Of a stretch of DNA of 64,000 nucleotides, positions 7,298 through 16,222 are shown piece by piece. The notes under the pieces are model-generated. The model did not search any database and was not told where the DNA came from. It saw only the letters and a list, made by a program, of their open reading frames with translations. The stretch is taken from contig NZ_JAMXQV010000012.1 of assembly GCF_024703995.1 (NCBI RefSeq), positions 1 to 64,000 of the forward strand. Direction: 5' to 3'. Each line of letters starts with the position of its first letter. Positions within the stretch are counted from its first letter, which is position 1. Both the position numbers and the translations under genes were made by a program. This DNA comes from Amycolatopsis iheyensis (GTDB taxonomy: Bacteria; Actinomycetota; Actinomycetes; Mycobacteriales; Pseudonocardiaceae).

Positions 7298-9280
7298 ATG
7301 GGTGCTTCACCCGAGGTGACCGTGCCGGCGAGCGTCGACAGCCCGGTGCCGCCGAAGCCACCGGCCACCGGCCTGGCGCGCTGGCTGCTGGAGCACCGGG
7401 TGGCGCCGGTCGGCCGCCAGGGCGGTGAGGACCACGGCACGCCGCAGGCCTGGTGGAAGGTCATGTGCCTGACCGGCGTCGACTACTTCTCCACGCTGTC
7501 CTACCTGCCCGGGATCGCCGCGCTCGCCGCCGGGGCGCTCTCGCCCTTGGCGACGCTGCTGATCGTCGCGCTGACGCTGCTCGGCATGCTGCCGATGTAC
7601 CGCCGCGTCGCCCACGAAAGCCCGCACGGGCAGGGCTCGGTCGCGATGTTGGAGGACCTGCTGCCGTTCTGGCGCGGGAAGCTGTTCGTGCTGACGCTGC
7701 TCGGGTTCGTCGCGACGTCGTGGATCATCACGATCACGCTGTCGTCGGCGGACGCCACCGTGCACATGCTGGAGAACCCGTACCTGCCGGGCTTCCTGCA
7801 CGGCCACGCCGTGCTCATCACCGTCGTGCTGCTGCTGATCCTCGGCGGGGTGTTCCTGCTGGGCTTCAGCGAGGCGGTCGGCGTCGCCATCCCGCTCGTC
7901 GCGGTCTTCCTGCTGCTCAACGCCATCGTCACGGTCGTCAGCGTCGTCGACCTGCTCGGCGACTCCGCCGACCTCTCCCGCTGGACCGACGCGCTGACCT
8001 CGGGCGGCGGCGGGTTCACCGGCGTCATCGGGCCGGCGATCATCGCGTTCCCGCTGCTGGTGCTGGGCCTGTCCGGGTTCGAAACCGGGGTCAGCATGAT
8101 GCCGCTGGTCGCCGCGAAGGGGAAGACGCCGGAAGAGAAGCTCGAGTCGCGGATCCGCAACACGCGCAAGCTGCTGACCGCGGCCGCGCTGATCATGTCG
8201 GTGTTCCTGATCGCGACCAGCTTCATCACGACCGTGCTGATCCCGGCCGACGCGTTCAAGGACGGCGGCGAGGCCAACGGCCGCGCGATGGCCTACCTCG
8301 CCCACCACGAGCTGGGCGAGATCTTCGGCACCGCCTACGACATCTCCAGCGTTCTGATCCTGTGGTTCGCGGGTGCGTCGGCAATGGCCGGGCTGATCAA
8401 CATCGTCCCGCGGTACCTGCCCTCCTACGGCATGGCGCCGGAGTGGGGCCGCGCGGTGCGGCCGGTGGTGATCGTCTACACGGTGATCAGCATCCTCATC
8501 ACCGTCGCGTTCGGCGCCGACGTCAACGCGCAGGCCGGGGCCTACGCCACCGGCATCCTGGCGATGATGGTGTCGGGCGCGGTCGCGGTGAGCATCTCGG
8601 CACTCCGGCGGCGGCAGCGCGGGGCCGCGATCGGGTTCAGCGTCCTGACCCTGGTGCTGCTGTACGCGCTCGTCGAGAACGTCATCGAAAAGCCCGACGG
8701 CATCGCCATTTCCGCGTTGTTCATCCTGGGGATCATCGTCGTCTCCCTGGTTTCGCGGGTCTCGCGTACGACGGAGCTACGGGCCGAACACATCGAGTTC
8801 GACGAGACGGCGCGCGGGTTCATCACCGACTCCCTGGCCCACGACGGCAACCTGCACATCATCGCCAACCGGCGCCAGGGTGGCGACGAAGCCGAGTACT
8901 CGGCCAAGGAAGCCGAACAGCGCTCGATGAACCCGGTCCCCGGCGCCGCCGACGTGCTCTTCCTCGAGATCGACGTGGTGGACCCGTCGGAGTTCAGCAA
9001 CGTCCTCGAGGTCCGCGGCGTCGACATCGACGGCTACCGGATCCTCCGCGCGAACAGCCCGGCGGCGCCGAACGCGATCGCGGCGATCCTGCTGGCCCTG
9101 CGCGACGTGACGGGGGTCCGGCCGCAGTGCCACTTCGAGTGGGCGGAAGGAAACCCGCTCGGGCACCTGTTCCGGTACCTGATCCTCGGCCGCGGCGACA
9201 CGGCGCCGGTGGTCCGCGAGATCATCCGCAGCGCGGAGAAGGACCCCGAGCGCCGGCCGGGCATCCACGTCGGCGGCTGA
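7298..9280 (+). CDS. APC-superfamily permease with C-terminal cytoplasmic domain
   Basis: Integral membrane transporter of 660 aa. After a hydrophilic N-terminus with WWKVMCLTGVDYFSTLSYLP, about 12 transmembrane segments follow (roughly residues 60-480), including FVLTLLGFVATSWIITITLS and VLILWFAGASAMAGLINIV. A soluble tail of about 150 aa comes last. The family is annotated as amino acid permease; the substrate cannot be read from sequence. ATG 7298 is chosen because AGGGGA lies 7 nt upstream; GTG 7274 is an in-frame alternative adding 8 residues. It stands alone, divergent from the STAS gene across 151 bp. Confidence 0.85.
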   Translation: MGASPEVTVPASVDSPVPPKPPATGLARWLLEHRVAPVGRQGGEDHGTPQAWWKVMCLTGVDYFSTLSYLPGIAALAAGALSPLATLLIVALTLLGMLPMYRRVAHESPHGQGSVAMLEDLLPFWRGKLFVLTLLGFVATSWIITITLSSADATVHMLENPYLPGFLHGHAVLITVVLLLILGGVFLLGFSEAVGVAIPLVAVFLLLNAIVTVVSVVDLLGDSADLSRWTDALTSGGGGFTGVIGPAIIAFPLLVLGLSGFETGVSMMPLVAAKGKTPEEKLESRIRNTRKLLTAAALIMSVFLIATSFITTVLIPADAFKDGGEANGRAMAYLAHHELGEIFGTAYDISSVLILWFAGASAMAGLINIVPRYLPSYGMAPEWGRAVRPVVIVYTVISILITVAFGADVNAQAGAYATGILAMMVSGAVAVSISALRRRQRGAAIGFSVLTLVLLYALVENVIEKPDGIAISALFILGIIVVSLVSRVSRTTELRAEHIEFDETARGFITDSLAHDGNLHIIANRRQGGDEAEYSAKEAEQRSMNPVPGAADVLFLEIDVVDPSEFSNVLEVRGVDIDGYRILRANSPAAPNAIAAILLALRDVTGVRPQCHFEWAEGNPLGHLFRYLILGRGDTAPVVREIIRSAEKDPERRPGIHVGG

Positions 9281-9339
9281 GGCGCGGAGTTCACCCGGAA
9301 CCCGCACGCGGTCCACCCCGGCGGGGTAGCTTGCCTCGC

Positions 9340-10836
9340 GTGAAGACGAGGATGCCGCTCGCCCTGGCCCTGTCCGCCGCGCTCACCTTCGCGCTGAGCA
9401 CCCCCGCGTCGGCCGCGGGTGACGTGCTCGCGCCGGGGCTGACCGTCACCACCGTGGTCACCGGCGAAGGCACCGGCCACAGCTTCTGGACCGTGACGGT
9501 GCAGGTGCCCGGCGGGGCGAGCCCCGACCCGGACGCGCCGCCGGCCGCGCTCGGCACCCGCGAGCACGCGGACGCGCTGGTGACCGCGTTGCGCGGCAAG
9601 GGTTTCGCCGCACGCGCCGAGGAAGTCGGCTGGCCCGCCTTCGCCGACACCCCGCGGGGTGCGCTGGGCTGGCGGGTCCGGGTCGGCGCCTTCGCCGACC
9701 GGGCGCGGGCCGCCGCCACCGCGAGCGCCATGGCCGCGAACGGCTTCGCCGGCGCCGCCGAGTGGACCGGCCAGGACGGTCCCGAGGCACAAGGCCCGCA
9801 GCGGATGCGGGTCGCCGTGGTCGATCCGCGGTCGTTCCACGGCAAGGTCGTCGCCTCGCACGGCGAGTCCGTGTCGGGCCGGCGCACCACCTCCGCGCTG
9901 GCGGCCGGGGCGCTGCTCGGCACCAACGGCGGCTTCTTCGTCATCGACCCGCGCGACGGCATCCCCGGCGAACCCGCCGGCGTCGGCGTCTACCAAGGCC
10001 GCCTGCAGAGCGAGGCCACCGCCGGCCGGCCCGCGCTGCTCCTGGACGACGGCGACCACGCGTCCATCGGCGTGCCGCGGACCGTGGTCACCGTCGGCGG
10101 CCGCGAAGTCAACGGCGTCAACCGCAAGCCCGGCCTGATCCGCAACTGCGGCGAGCCCGGCGACGTCCCGACCGACCGGCCGCTGCACGACACCACCTGC
10201 ACCCACCCGGACGAGCTCGTGCTGTTCACGCCCCAGCTCGGCACGCCGACCCCGGCGGGCGACGGCGTCGAAGCTGTTCTGGACACCCACGACGTCGTCA
10301 CGGCGGTGCGGCCCGCCGGCGGCGAGGTGCCCGCGGGCGGGCACACCGTCCAGGGCATCGGCGCGGCGGCGACCTGGCTGACCGGGCACGCACGGCCGGG
10401 CGTGAAACTCAGCGTCGGCACGCGGATCGTCGACGGCCACCGCACGATCCACCCGGCCGGCGTGGTCAACGGCGGCCCGTGGCTGGTCCGCGACGGCCGG
10501 GTCGCGGTCGACGCCGCGGCCGACGGTGTCGTGCACCCGGGCGACCCGTCGTTCGTCTACGGCTGGGGCGTCAAGCGCAACCCGCGCACGATGGTCGGCC
10601 TCGACCGCCGCGGCCGGCTGCTGATCGTCACCGCCGACGGGCGCCAGCCCGGCTTCGCCGAAGGGCTTTCGCTGGTCGAGGGCGCGCAGCTGATGGCGAA
10701 GCTCGGCGCGGTGACCGCGATCAACCTCGACGGCGGCGGCTCGACGGCGATGGCGATCGGCGGCAAGCTGGTCAGCTCCCCGTCGGACGCGACCGGCGAA
10801 CGCCCGGTCGGCGACGCCCTGCTGGTGGTCCGATAG
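9340..10836 (+). CDS. secreted phosphodiester glycosidase (NAGPA) domain protein
   Basis: A 498-aa exported protein. Residues 5-25 (MPLALALSAALTFALSTPAS) form a signal peptide. Residues about 65-145 look like a SPOR-type repeat (GWRVRVGAFADRARAAATAS). The C-terminal two thirds is a NAGPA domain: TNGGFFVIDPRDGIPGEPAG at the front and AINLDGGGSTAMAIGGKLVS near the end, the latter the signature of phosphodiester alpha-N-acetylglucosaminidase relatives. It probably acts on cell-wall or exopolysaccharide sugar phosphodiesters. GTG 9340 starts the gene just before the signal peptide; the same frame is open far upstream through the permease gene, which is not coding. Confidence 0.85.
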   Translation: MKTRMPLALALSAALTFALSTPASAAGDVLAPGLTVTTVVTGEGTGHSFWTVTVQVPGGASPDPDAPPAALGTREHADALVTALRGKGFAARAEEVGWPAFADTPRGALGWRVRVGAFADRARAAATASAMAANGFAGAAEWTGQDGPEAQGPQRMRVAVVDPRSFHGKVVASHGESVSGRRTTSALAAGALLGTNGGFFVIDPRDGIPGEPAGVGVYQGRLQSEATAGRPALLLDDGDHASIGVPRTVVTVGGREVNGVNRKPGLIRNCGEPGDVPTDRPLHDTTCTHPDELVLFTPQLGTPTPAGDGVEAVLDTHDVVTAVRPAGGEVPAGGHTVQGIGAAATWLTGHARPGVKLSVGTRIVDGHRTIHPAGVVNGGPWLVRDGRVAVDAAADGVVHPGDPSFVYGWGVKRNPRTMVGLDRRGRLLIVTADGRQPGFAEGLSLVEGAQLMAKLGAVTAINLDGGGSTAMAIGGKLVSSPSDATGERPVGDALLVVR

Positions 10837-10839
10837 CCG

Positions 10840-11433
10840 TCAGGAAGCCGGGACGAGCAGGGCCGCGCACAGGGTGTCGACCAGCCCGCGCGGCACGCTC
10901 GCGCCGGTGAGGGCGCAGTAGACGATCGGGCCGGTGAGCGCGTCGAGCGTCGCGTCCGGGCCGAGCCGCGGTGAGATCTCGCCCGCGTCGGTCGCGCGGG
11001 CGAGCAGGTCGCGCTCGAGGGCGCGGCGGGGGCCGAGGTAGCGCTGGTGGAAGCGCTCGGCCGTGCCGGGGCTGTGCTGTGCTTCGGCGATGAGCGCGAG
11101 CAGGACCTGGCCCACCGGGTCGCGGGTGACGAACCGGGCGAACGCGCGCAGGTAGCCGCGGATCCCCTCGGCCGTCGGCTTGTCCGGCACGGGCAGGCGC
11201 TTTTCCGTGTCCTCGATGAGCGTGTCGAGGAGGATCTCGACCTTCGAGGGCCACCAGCGGTAGATCGTCTGCTTGGCCACGCCCGCGCGCCGCGCGATCG
11301 CCTCGATGGTCAGCGCGCCGAACCCGTGCTCGACGAGCAGGTCGTCGGCGGCGTGCAGGACCGCGAGCCGGGCGGCCTCGTCACGGCGGCTGCCGGAGTG
11401 CGCCCGGCGGGGCTGGGGGTTCGCGGCGGCCAT
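10840..11433 (-). CDS. TetR-family transcriptional regulator
   Basis: A 197-aa regulator with an N-terminal helix-turn-helix: ALTIEAIARRAGVAKQTIYR followed by WWPSKVEILLDTL. The C-terminal ligand domain is ordinary in length. ATG 11433 (MAAANPQPRRAHSGSRRD) is preferred over an in-frame start at 11487, which lies inside the operator. It diverges from the SDR gene at 11528; an inverted repeat in the gap is the likely operator for both genes. Its stop is 3 bp from the NAGPA stop, so the two are convergent. Confidence 0.88.
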   Translation of the reverse strand: MAAANPQPRRAHSGSRRDEAARLAVLHAADDLLVEHGFGALTIEAIARRAGVAKQTIYRWWPSKVEILLDTLIEDTEKRLPVPDKPTAEGIRGYLRAFARFVTRDPVGQVLLALIAEAQHSPGTAERFHQRYLGPRRALERDLLARATDAGEISPRLGPDATLDALTGPIVYCALTGASVPRGLVDTLCAALLVPAS

Positions 11434-11473
11434 GCGGAGCACGATACCCGCCGGCCGGGACGCGGCCGTGTTA

Positions 11474-11503
11474 TTGTCTGGACGCAACGTCTCGTCTAGA
11501 CAA
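11474..11503. promoter_or_regulatory. TetR operator, 11-bp inverted repeat
   Basis: TTGTCTGGACG (11474-11484) and CGTCTAGACAA (11493-11503) form an inverted repeat with one mismatch and an 8-bp spacer, between the divergent TetR and SDR genes. AT-rich bases beside it (GTTATTGTCT) suggest it overlaps a promoter. Confidence 0.7.
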
Positions 11504-11527
11504 ATTCCGCACCGTCAAGGAGTCACC

Positions 11528-12196
11528 GTGTCGCACCGCAGAGCTCTCGTCATCGGCGCCTCGCGCGGGCTGGGCCTCGTCCTCGCCGGCGAGCTCGCCC
11601 ACCGCGGCTGGGAGGTCATCGCCACCACGCGCCGGGAAAGCGCCGAGCTGAACGCCCTCCCGCTGGCCGTCGAGCCGCTGGAACTGACCAGCCCCGAGCA
11701 GCTCGCCGTCCTGCGCGAGCGCCTCGAGGGCCGCCCGCTCGACCTGCTCTTCGTCAACGCCGCGATCGACCGCGGGAACCTCGCCATCGACGAAGTGCCG
11801 GAGGCGATGTTCACCGAGGTCATGATCACCAACGCGCTGAGCCCGCTGCGGGCCCTCGAAGCGCTGCGCGACCTGGTCGCGCCCGGCGGCACCGTCGCGG
11901 TCATGTCGTCGGAGCAGGGCAGCGTCTCCCGCAACACCGAGCCCGGGTACGAGCTCTACAAGGCCAGCAAGGCCGCGCTCAACCAGCTGATGCGCAGCTA
12001 CGCCACCCGGCACGCCGCCGACGGGCGGACCAAGCTGCTCATCGACCCCGGCCACAACCGGACGCGGCTCGGCGGCCCGGACGCGCCCCTCGACCCCCGG
12101 GAGAGCATCCCCGCCGTGGTCGACGTGCTCGAAGCGCAGGCCGGCACCCCGGGCCTGCGGTTCCTGGACCGCCACGGCGACGTCGTCCCTTGGTGA
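11528..12196 (+). CDS. short-chain dehydrogenase/reductase
   Basis: SDR enzyme of 222 aa. Cofactor loop VIGASRGLGLVLAGELAHRG, VNAAI in place of the usual NNAG, SSEQGSV with the catalytic serine region, and the YELYKASKAALN block holding Tyr and Lys of the YxxxK motif. The substrate is unknown. Start GTG 11528 with AAGGAG 6 nt upstream. The TetR gene on the other strand and the shared inverted repeat suggest that the enzyme is induced by its own substrate. Confidence 0.88.
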   Translation: MSHRRALVIGASRGLGLVLAGELAHRGWEVIATTRRESAELNALPLAVEPLELTSPEQLAVLRERLEGRPLDLLFVNAAIDRGNLAIDEVPEAMFTEVMITNALSPLRALEALRDLVAPGGTVAVMSSEQGSVSRNTEPGYELYKASKAALNQLMRSYATRHAADGRTKLLIDPGHNRTRLGGPDAPLDPRESIPAVVDVLEAQAGTPGLRFLDRHGDVVPW

Positions 12197-12251
12197 CCGC
12201 CCACCTGAGCCGCACCCGGCACCTGCCCCCATCCGTCCACAGTGGATGACC

Positions 12252-13139
12252 TCACCCGAGTTCGGTGAGCAGCGCCCGGATCGCCGGGCTCGTGTCCGCG
12301 CTCCGCCGCCACGCCGCGTGCACCTCCCGCTTGGGCGGCCGCCGCAGCGGGCGGGCGATCAGGTGCTCGCCCAGTGGTGGCCGGGCCAGGCGCGGGATCA
12401 GCGCGAGCACCTCGCCGGATGCCACCAGCGACAGCTGCGACGCGAAGTCGTCGACCAGGTGGCGGACGTCCGGCTCGGCCGGGGCTTCCGCGAACAGGCG
12501 GCGGAACCATTGGTGGCACACCGTTCCCGGCGGGCTGGTCACCCACGCGTGCCCGGCGAGGTCGGCGCGGCCGAGTGGTGCGGTGGCCGCCGCGAGCGGG
12601 TGCGTCCGGCTCAGCACGACGTCGCCGACGTCGGTGTGCACGAGCCGCTGCGTCAGTGACGGCGGCTGGGCGGCCGGCAGCCCGTCGGCGTCGTGGACCA
12701 GGGCGAGGTCGGCCGTGCCCGCGTCGACACTGTGCAGTGCCTGGTCCGGGTCCTGCTCGGTGATGTGGACGCGCAGGTCCGGGCAGCGCGCCGACAGTCT
12801 CCGCAGCACCGGGGCGAGCAGCCCCCGGATGGCGGTCGAGAACGCCACCACCCGCAGCGTCCCGCGTGGCGCACCTTCCGAAACCGACTGGCCCGCTTCC
12901 GCGCAGCGTTCGAGCGCCTGGAACACCGCCGGCGCCGAGTCGGCGATGGCCTGCCCGGCCGGGGTGAGCACGACCCCGCGGCCGGCCGGCGCCAGCACCG
13001 GCACCCCGACCTGGCGTTCGAGCCGCTTGATCTGCTGCGAGACCGCGGAAGCCGTGTAGCCGAGCTCTTCCGCCGCCCGCGCCAGCGTCCCCAGCGCCGC
13101 CACCGAACGCAACGCCCGCAGCGCACCGACTTCAATCAT
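12252..13139 (-). CDS. LysR-family transcriptional regulator
   Basis: A 295-aa LTTR. The N-terminal winged helix contains LGTLARAAEELGYTASAVSQ and QIKRLERQVGVPVL; the rest is the periplasmic-binding-protein-like co-inducer domain. The start ATG at 13137-13139 lies 73 bp from the start of the DapA-like gene on the other strand, so it probably activates that gene in response to a pathway intermediate. An A-rich stretch with an LTTR-like T-N11-A layout lies in the gap at about 13150-13175. Confidence 0.9.
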   Translation of the reverse strand: MIEVGALRALRSVAALGTLARAAEELGYTASAVSQQIKRLERQVGVPVLAPAGRGVVLTPAGQAIADSAPAVFQALERCAEAGQSVSEGAPRGTLRVVAFSTAIRGLLAPVLRRLSARCPDLRVHITEQDPDQALHSVDAGTADLALVHDADGLPAAQPPSLTQRLVHTDVGDVVLSRTHPLAAATAPLGRADLAGHAWVTSPPGTVCHQWFRRLFAEAPAEPDVRHLVDDFASQLSLVASGEVLALIPRLARPPLGEHLIARPLRRPPKREVHAAWRRSADTSPAIRALLTELG

Positions 13140-13212
13140 GAAGCAAGGCTACGCATTATCGGAAAAAAAGCATCGCTGGACCGCCGTAGTCGAATCGCGC
13201 CAAGGTCGACGC

Positions 13213-14046
13213 ATGACCGAATTCGGCGCGAACCTCGTCGCGATGGTGACCCCCATGGAGCCCGGCGGCGCACTCAGCGAACCCGGGCTCGCGAACCTCG
13301 TCGACCACCTGCTGGCCACCGGGTGCGACGGCCTGGTCGTCGGCGGCACGACCGGCGAGTCCCCCACCCTGACCGAATCCGAAGCCGCCGGGCTGGTCGG
13401 CAGCGTGGTGACCCGGGTCGCCGGCCGGGCGCGGGTGATCGCCGGCGTCGGCACCTACGACACGGCCGCGAGCGTCCGGCGCGCCCGCGAAGCCGAGGCG
13501 GCCGGCGCGGACGGGCTGCTGGTGGTCTGCCCCTACTACTCGCGGCCGACGCAGGCCGGGGTGATCGCCCACTGCGTGGCGGTCGCCGACGCGACCGAGC
13601 TGCCGGTGATGCTCTACGACGTCCCCGCGCGGGCGGGCCTCGCGATGACGCCGGAGACCCTGGCCGAGCTGGCCGGCCACCCCCGGATCCGGGCGGTCAA
13701 GGACGCCAAGGGCGACCTGTTCGAGGCGATGACGGTCATGGCCGGCACGTCGCTGGCGTACTACTGCGGCATCGACGAGCTGAACCTGCCCTACCTCGCT
13801 TGCGGCGCGGCGGGCCTGGTCAGCGTGGTGGCGAACGTGGCGGCGGACCGCACGGCGGCCCTGATCGGCGCCGTCCGCCGCGGCGACCTCGAGACGGCGC
13901 GCGAGATCCAGACCGCGCTGCTGCCGCTGACGGAGTCGATCATGCGCTGCGGTCCCGGGACGACGGCGGCCAAGGCGGCGCTGGCCGAGCGCGGGATCAT
14001 CCCGCACGCGGCGGTCCGGCTGCCGCTGATCGAGTCTGCTGCTTAG
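13213..14046 (+). CDS. dapA: dihydrodipicolinate synthase family aldolase
   Basis: TIM-barrel class I aldolase of 277 aa. GGTTGESPTL holds the Thr-Thr pair (46-47), CPYYSRPTQ carries Tyr108/109, LYDVPARAG gives Tyr135 and Arg140, and AVKDAKGD has the Schiff-base Lys163, so the full DHDPS active site is present. It could make 4-hydroxy-tetrahydrodipicolinate for lysine and cell-wall diaminopimelate, or act as a related keto-acid lyase; a LysR-linked copy is often a paralogue rather than the housekeeping enzyme. ATG 13213 is chosen because the family starts near MTEFGANLVAMVTP; an upstream in-frame ATG at 13138 overlaps the LysR start. Confidence 0.85.
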   Translation: MTEFGANLVAMVTPMEPGGALSEPGLANLVDHLLATGCDGLVVGGTTGESPTLTESEAAGLVGSVVTRVAGRARVIAGVGTYDTAASVRRAREAEAAGADGLLVVCPYYSRPTQAGVIAHCVAVADATELPVMLYDVPARAGLAMTPETLAELAGHPRIRAVKDAKGDLFEAMTVMAGTSLAYYCGIDELNLPYLACGAAGLVSVVANVAADRTAALIGAVRRGDLETAREIQTALLPLTESIMRCGPGTTAAKAALAERGIIPHAAVRLPLIESAA

Positions 14047-14048
14047 AA

Positions 14049-14068
14049 CTTGCCCGATTTCGGGCAAG
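14049..14068. terminator. perfect 9-bp hairpin after dapA-like gene
   Basis: CTTGCCCGA-TT-TCGGGCAAG begins 2 bp after the stop codon of the DapA-like gene. It may end that transcript, but the 2-nt loop and lack of a T-run are poor for a terminator. It could instead be a palindromic operator for the gene at 14097. Confidence 0.5.
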
Positions 14069-14096
14069 AGTTTGAAGTTCGCGACGTCCGCAGGGC

Positions 14097-14369
14097 ATGA
14101 TGGCCGGCGTGGAGGACACCGACATCGTCGAGCGCGTGGCCGCGTCCACCGGGTTGCCGCCCGGGGTCGCCGCCCGCGTCGTCGACGACGTCCTGGCCTT
14201 CTACCGGACACCCACCGAGCAGTACGTGCGCCGCAGGCACGCCGAGCTGCAGGCCGAAGGCCGGAAGAACCCGGAAATCTTCCCGCTGATCGCCGGCGAG
14301 CTCCGGGGGCGGCTCGTCGCCGCGCCCGACCTGTCGCAGCGCCAGCTGCGCCGCATCGTCTACGGCTGA
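14097..14369 (+). CDS. conserved small protein upstream of glmS, unknown function
   Basis: A 90-aa protein starting at ATG 14097 or ATG 14100. It is charged and helical, with IVERVAASTGLPPGVAARVV near the front and NPEIFPLIAGELRGRL near the end. No signal peptide, membrane segment or metal motif is seen. It ends 29 bp before glmS, in the same direction, so it is likely co-transcribed with it. I do not recognise a defined family. Codon use is normal for this genome, which supports it being real. Confidence 0.65.
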   Translation: MMAGVEDTDIVERVAASTGLPPGVAARVVDDVLAFYRTPTEQYVRRRHAELQAEGRKNPEIFPLIAGELRGRLVAAPDLSQRQLRRIVYG

Positions 14370-14398
14370 GACCCAGCCCCCAGCAGAAGAGGTTCGCC

Positions 14399-16222
14399 AT
14401 GTGCGGGATCGTCGGCTACATCGGCGGCCAGAACGCCGCCCCCATCCTGATCGAGGGCCTGACCCGGCTCGAGTACCGCGGCTACGACTCCGCGGGCATC
14501 GCCGTCCTCGGCCCCAAGGACACCGTGCAGGTCCACCGCGTCGTCGGCCGGGTCCGCAACCTCGCCGCCGCGCTGCCCAAGCGCCTGACCGGCAAGGTCG
14601 GCATCGGCCACACGCGCTGGGCCACGCACGGGCCCGCGTCGGAGGCCAACGCCCACCCGCACACCTCCGAAGACGGCCGGATCTCCGTCGTGCACAACGG
14701 GATCATCGACAACGCCGACGCCCTGCGCGCCCAGCTCGCCGACGCCGGGGTCACCCTCACCTCCGAGACCGACACCGAGGTCCTCGCCCACCTGATCGCG
14801 CGGTCGGGCGCCGCCACCCTGGAAGACGCGGTCGTCGAGGCGGTCTCGCGGATCACCGGCACGTACGCGATCGCCGTCACCGACGCCGCGTACCCGGACC
14901 GGCTGGTGATCGCGCGCAACGGCTCGCCGCTGATCATCGGCGTCGGCGAGCGGGAGATGTTCGTCGCCAGCGACCTCGCCGCGCTCGTCCGGCACACCTC
15001 GCAGGTCGCGCACCTCGACGACGGCGAGTTCGCGACCGTCTTCGCCACCGGCTACCGCACCTTCACCGTCGACGAGAGCGACACGACCAAGCCGGCCACC
15101 GAGATCGACATCGCCGCTGAAGACCTCGACCTCGGCGGGTTCCCGCACTACATGGCCAAGGAGATCCAGGAGCAGCCCGAGTCCGTGGAACGGATGATCC
15201 GCGGCCGGCTCGACGACCGGTTCGGCGTCGCGCGCCTCGACGGGCTCAACCTGACGCCCCGGGAGCTGCGCGGGTTCAGCCGCGTGAAGATCCTCGGCTG
15301 CGGTTCGGCGTACTACGTCGGCCAGATCGGCGCGACGATGATCGAGGAGCTCGCCCGGATCCCGGCCGACGCCGAAGCCGCGTCGGAGTTCCGCTACCGC
15401 AACCCGATCATCGAGGCGGACACGCTCTACATCGCGGTCAGCCAGTCCGGCGAGACGATCGACACCGCGTTCGCCGTCGAGGAGATCAAGCGCAAGGGCG
15501 GCCGGGTCGTGGGCCTGGTCAACGTCGTCGGCTCGACCATCGCCCGCGCCTGCGACGGCGGCGTCTACCTGCACGCCGGCCCGGAGATCGCGGTCGCCTC
15601 GACCAAGGCGCTGACCAACATGGCCGTCGGCTTCGCGCTGATCGCGCTGTCGCTCGGCCGCGTCCGCGACCTGTCCAATGCGGACGGTCAGCGGATCATC
15701 GACGCGATCCGCGCCCTGCCGGGCCAGATCAAGGCCGTCCTGGACGACGAGCCCGCGATCGCCGAGCATGCGAAGGCCGCGGCCACCGCGAAGAGCCTGT
15801 TCTTCATCGGCCGCGTCCGCGGGTTCCCGGTCGCCAGGGAAGGCGCGCAGAAGTTCAAGGAGATCTCCTACCGCCACGCGGAGGCCTACCAGACGTCCGA
15901 GCTGAAGCACGGCCCGCTGGCGCTGATCGACGACTCGCTCCCGACGGTGGCGATCGTACCGGCCGACGAGCTGGCCGACCGCAACCTCGCGGCGATGCAG
16001 CAGATCCGTGCCCGCGGCGGCGCGGTGCTGGCGGTGACGCACGAGAACGTCGACTTCGGCGAGCTCGACGTCCCGCGGATCGTGGTGCCGCGCACCGAAC
16101 CGGAGCTCGACCCGATCCTGCTGACCATCCCGCTGCAGCTGCTCGCCTACCACGCCGCGCTGACGCTGGGCTACGACATCGACAAGCCGCGCAACCTGGC
16201 CAAGTCGGTCACCGTGGAGTGA
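14399..16222 (+). CDS. glmS: glutamine--fructose-6-phosphate aminotransferase (isomerizing)
   Basis: GlmS (607 aa) makes glucosamine-6-phosphate from fructose-6-phosphate and glutamine, the first step to UDP-GlcNAc and peptidoglycan. The N-terminal glutaminase starts MCGIVGYIGG with catalytic Cys2, followed by RLEYRGYDSAGIAV and HTRWATHGPASEANAHPH. Two SIS sugar-isomerase domains follow, with GCGSAYYVGQ, SQSGETIDTAFA and the terminal DKPRNLAKSVTVE that supplies the active-site lysine. RBS AAGAGG is 5-6 nt upstream of ATG 14399. The last 52 nt overlap the ferredoxin reductase gene on the opposite strand. Confidence 0.97.
   Translation: MCGIVGYIGGQNAAPILIEGLTRLEYRGYDSAGIAVLGPKDTVQVHRVVGRVRNLAAALPKRLTGKVGIGHTRWATHGPASEANAHPHTSEDGRISVVHNGIIDNADALRAQLADAGVTLTSETDTEVLAHLIARSGAATLEDAVVEAVSRITGTYAIAVTDAAYPDRLVIARNGSPLIIGVGEREMFVASDLAALVRHTSQVAHLDDGEFATVFATGYRTFTVDESDTTKPATEIDIAAEDLDLGGFPHYMAKEIQEQPESVERMIRGRLDDRFGVARLDGLNLTPRELRGFSRVKILGCGSAYYVGQIGATMIEELARIPADAEAASEFRYRNPIIEADTLYIAVSQSGETIDTAFAVEEIKRKGGRVVGLVNVVGSTIARACDGGVYLHAGPEIAVASTKALTNMAVGFALIALSLGRVRDLSNADGQRIIDAIRALPGQIKAVLDDEPAIAEHAKAAATAKSLFFIGRVRGFPVAREGAQKFKEISYRHAEAYQTSELKHGPLALIDDSLPTVAIVPADELADRNLAAMQQIRARGGAVLAVTHENVDFGELDVPRIVVPRTEPELDPILLTIPLQLLAYHAALTLGYDIDKPRNLAKSVTVE

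Noticed and set aside
7453..9339. Very long plus-strand frame continuing into the NAGPA gene (over 1100 codons)
   Set aside because: The first 620 or so codons are Arg/Ala/Pro-rich shadow of the permease gene in another frame; only the part from GTG 9340 has a signal peptide and domain homology.
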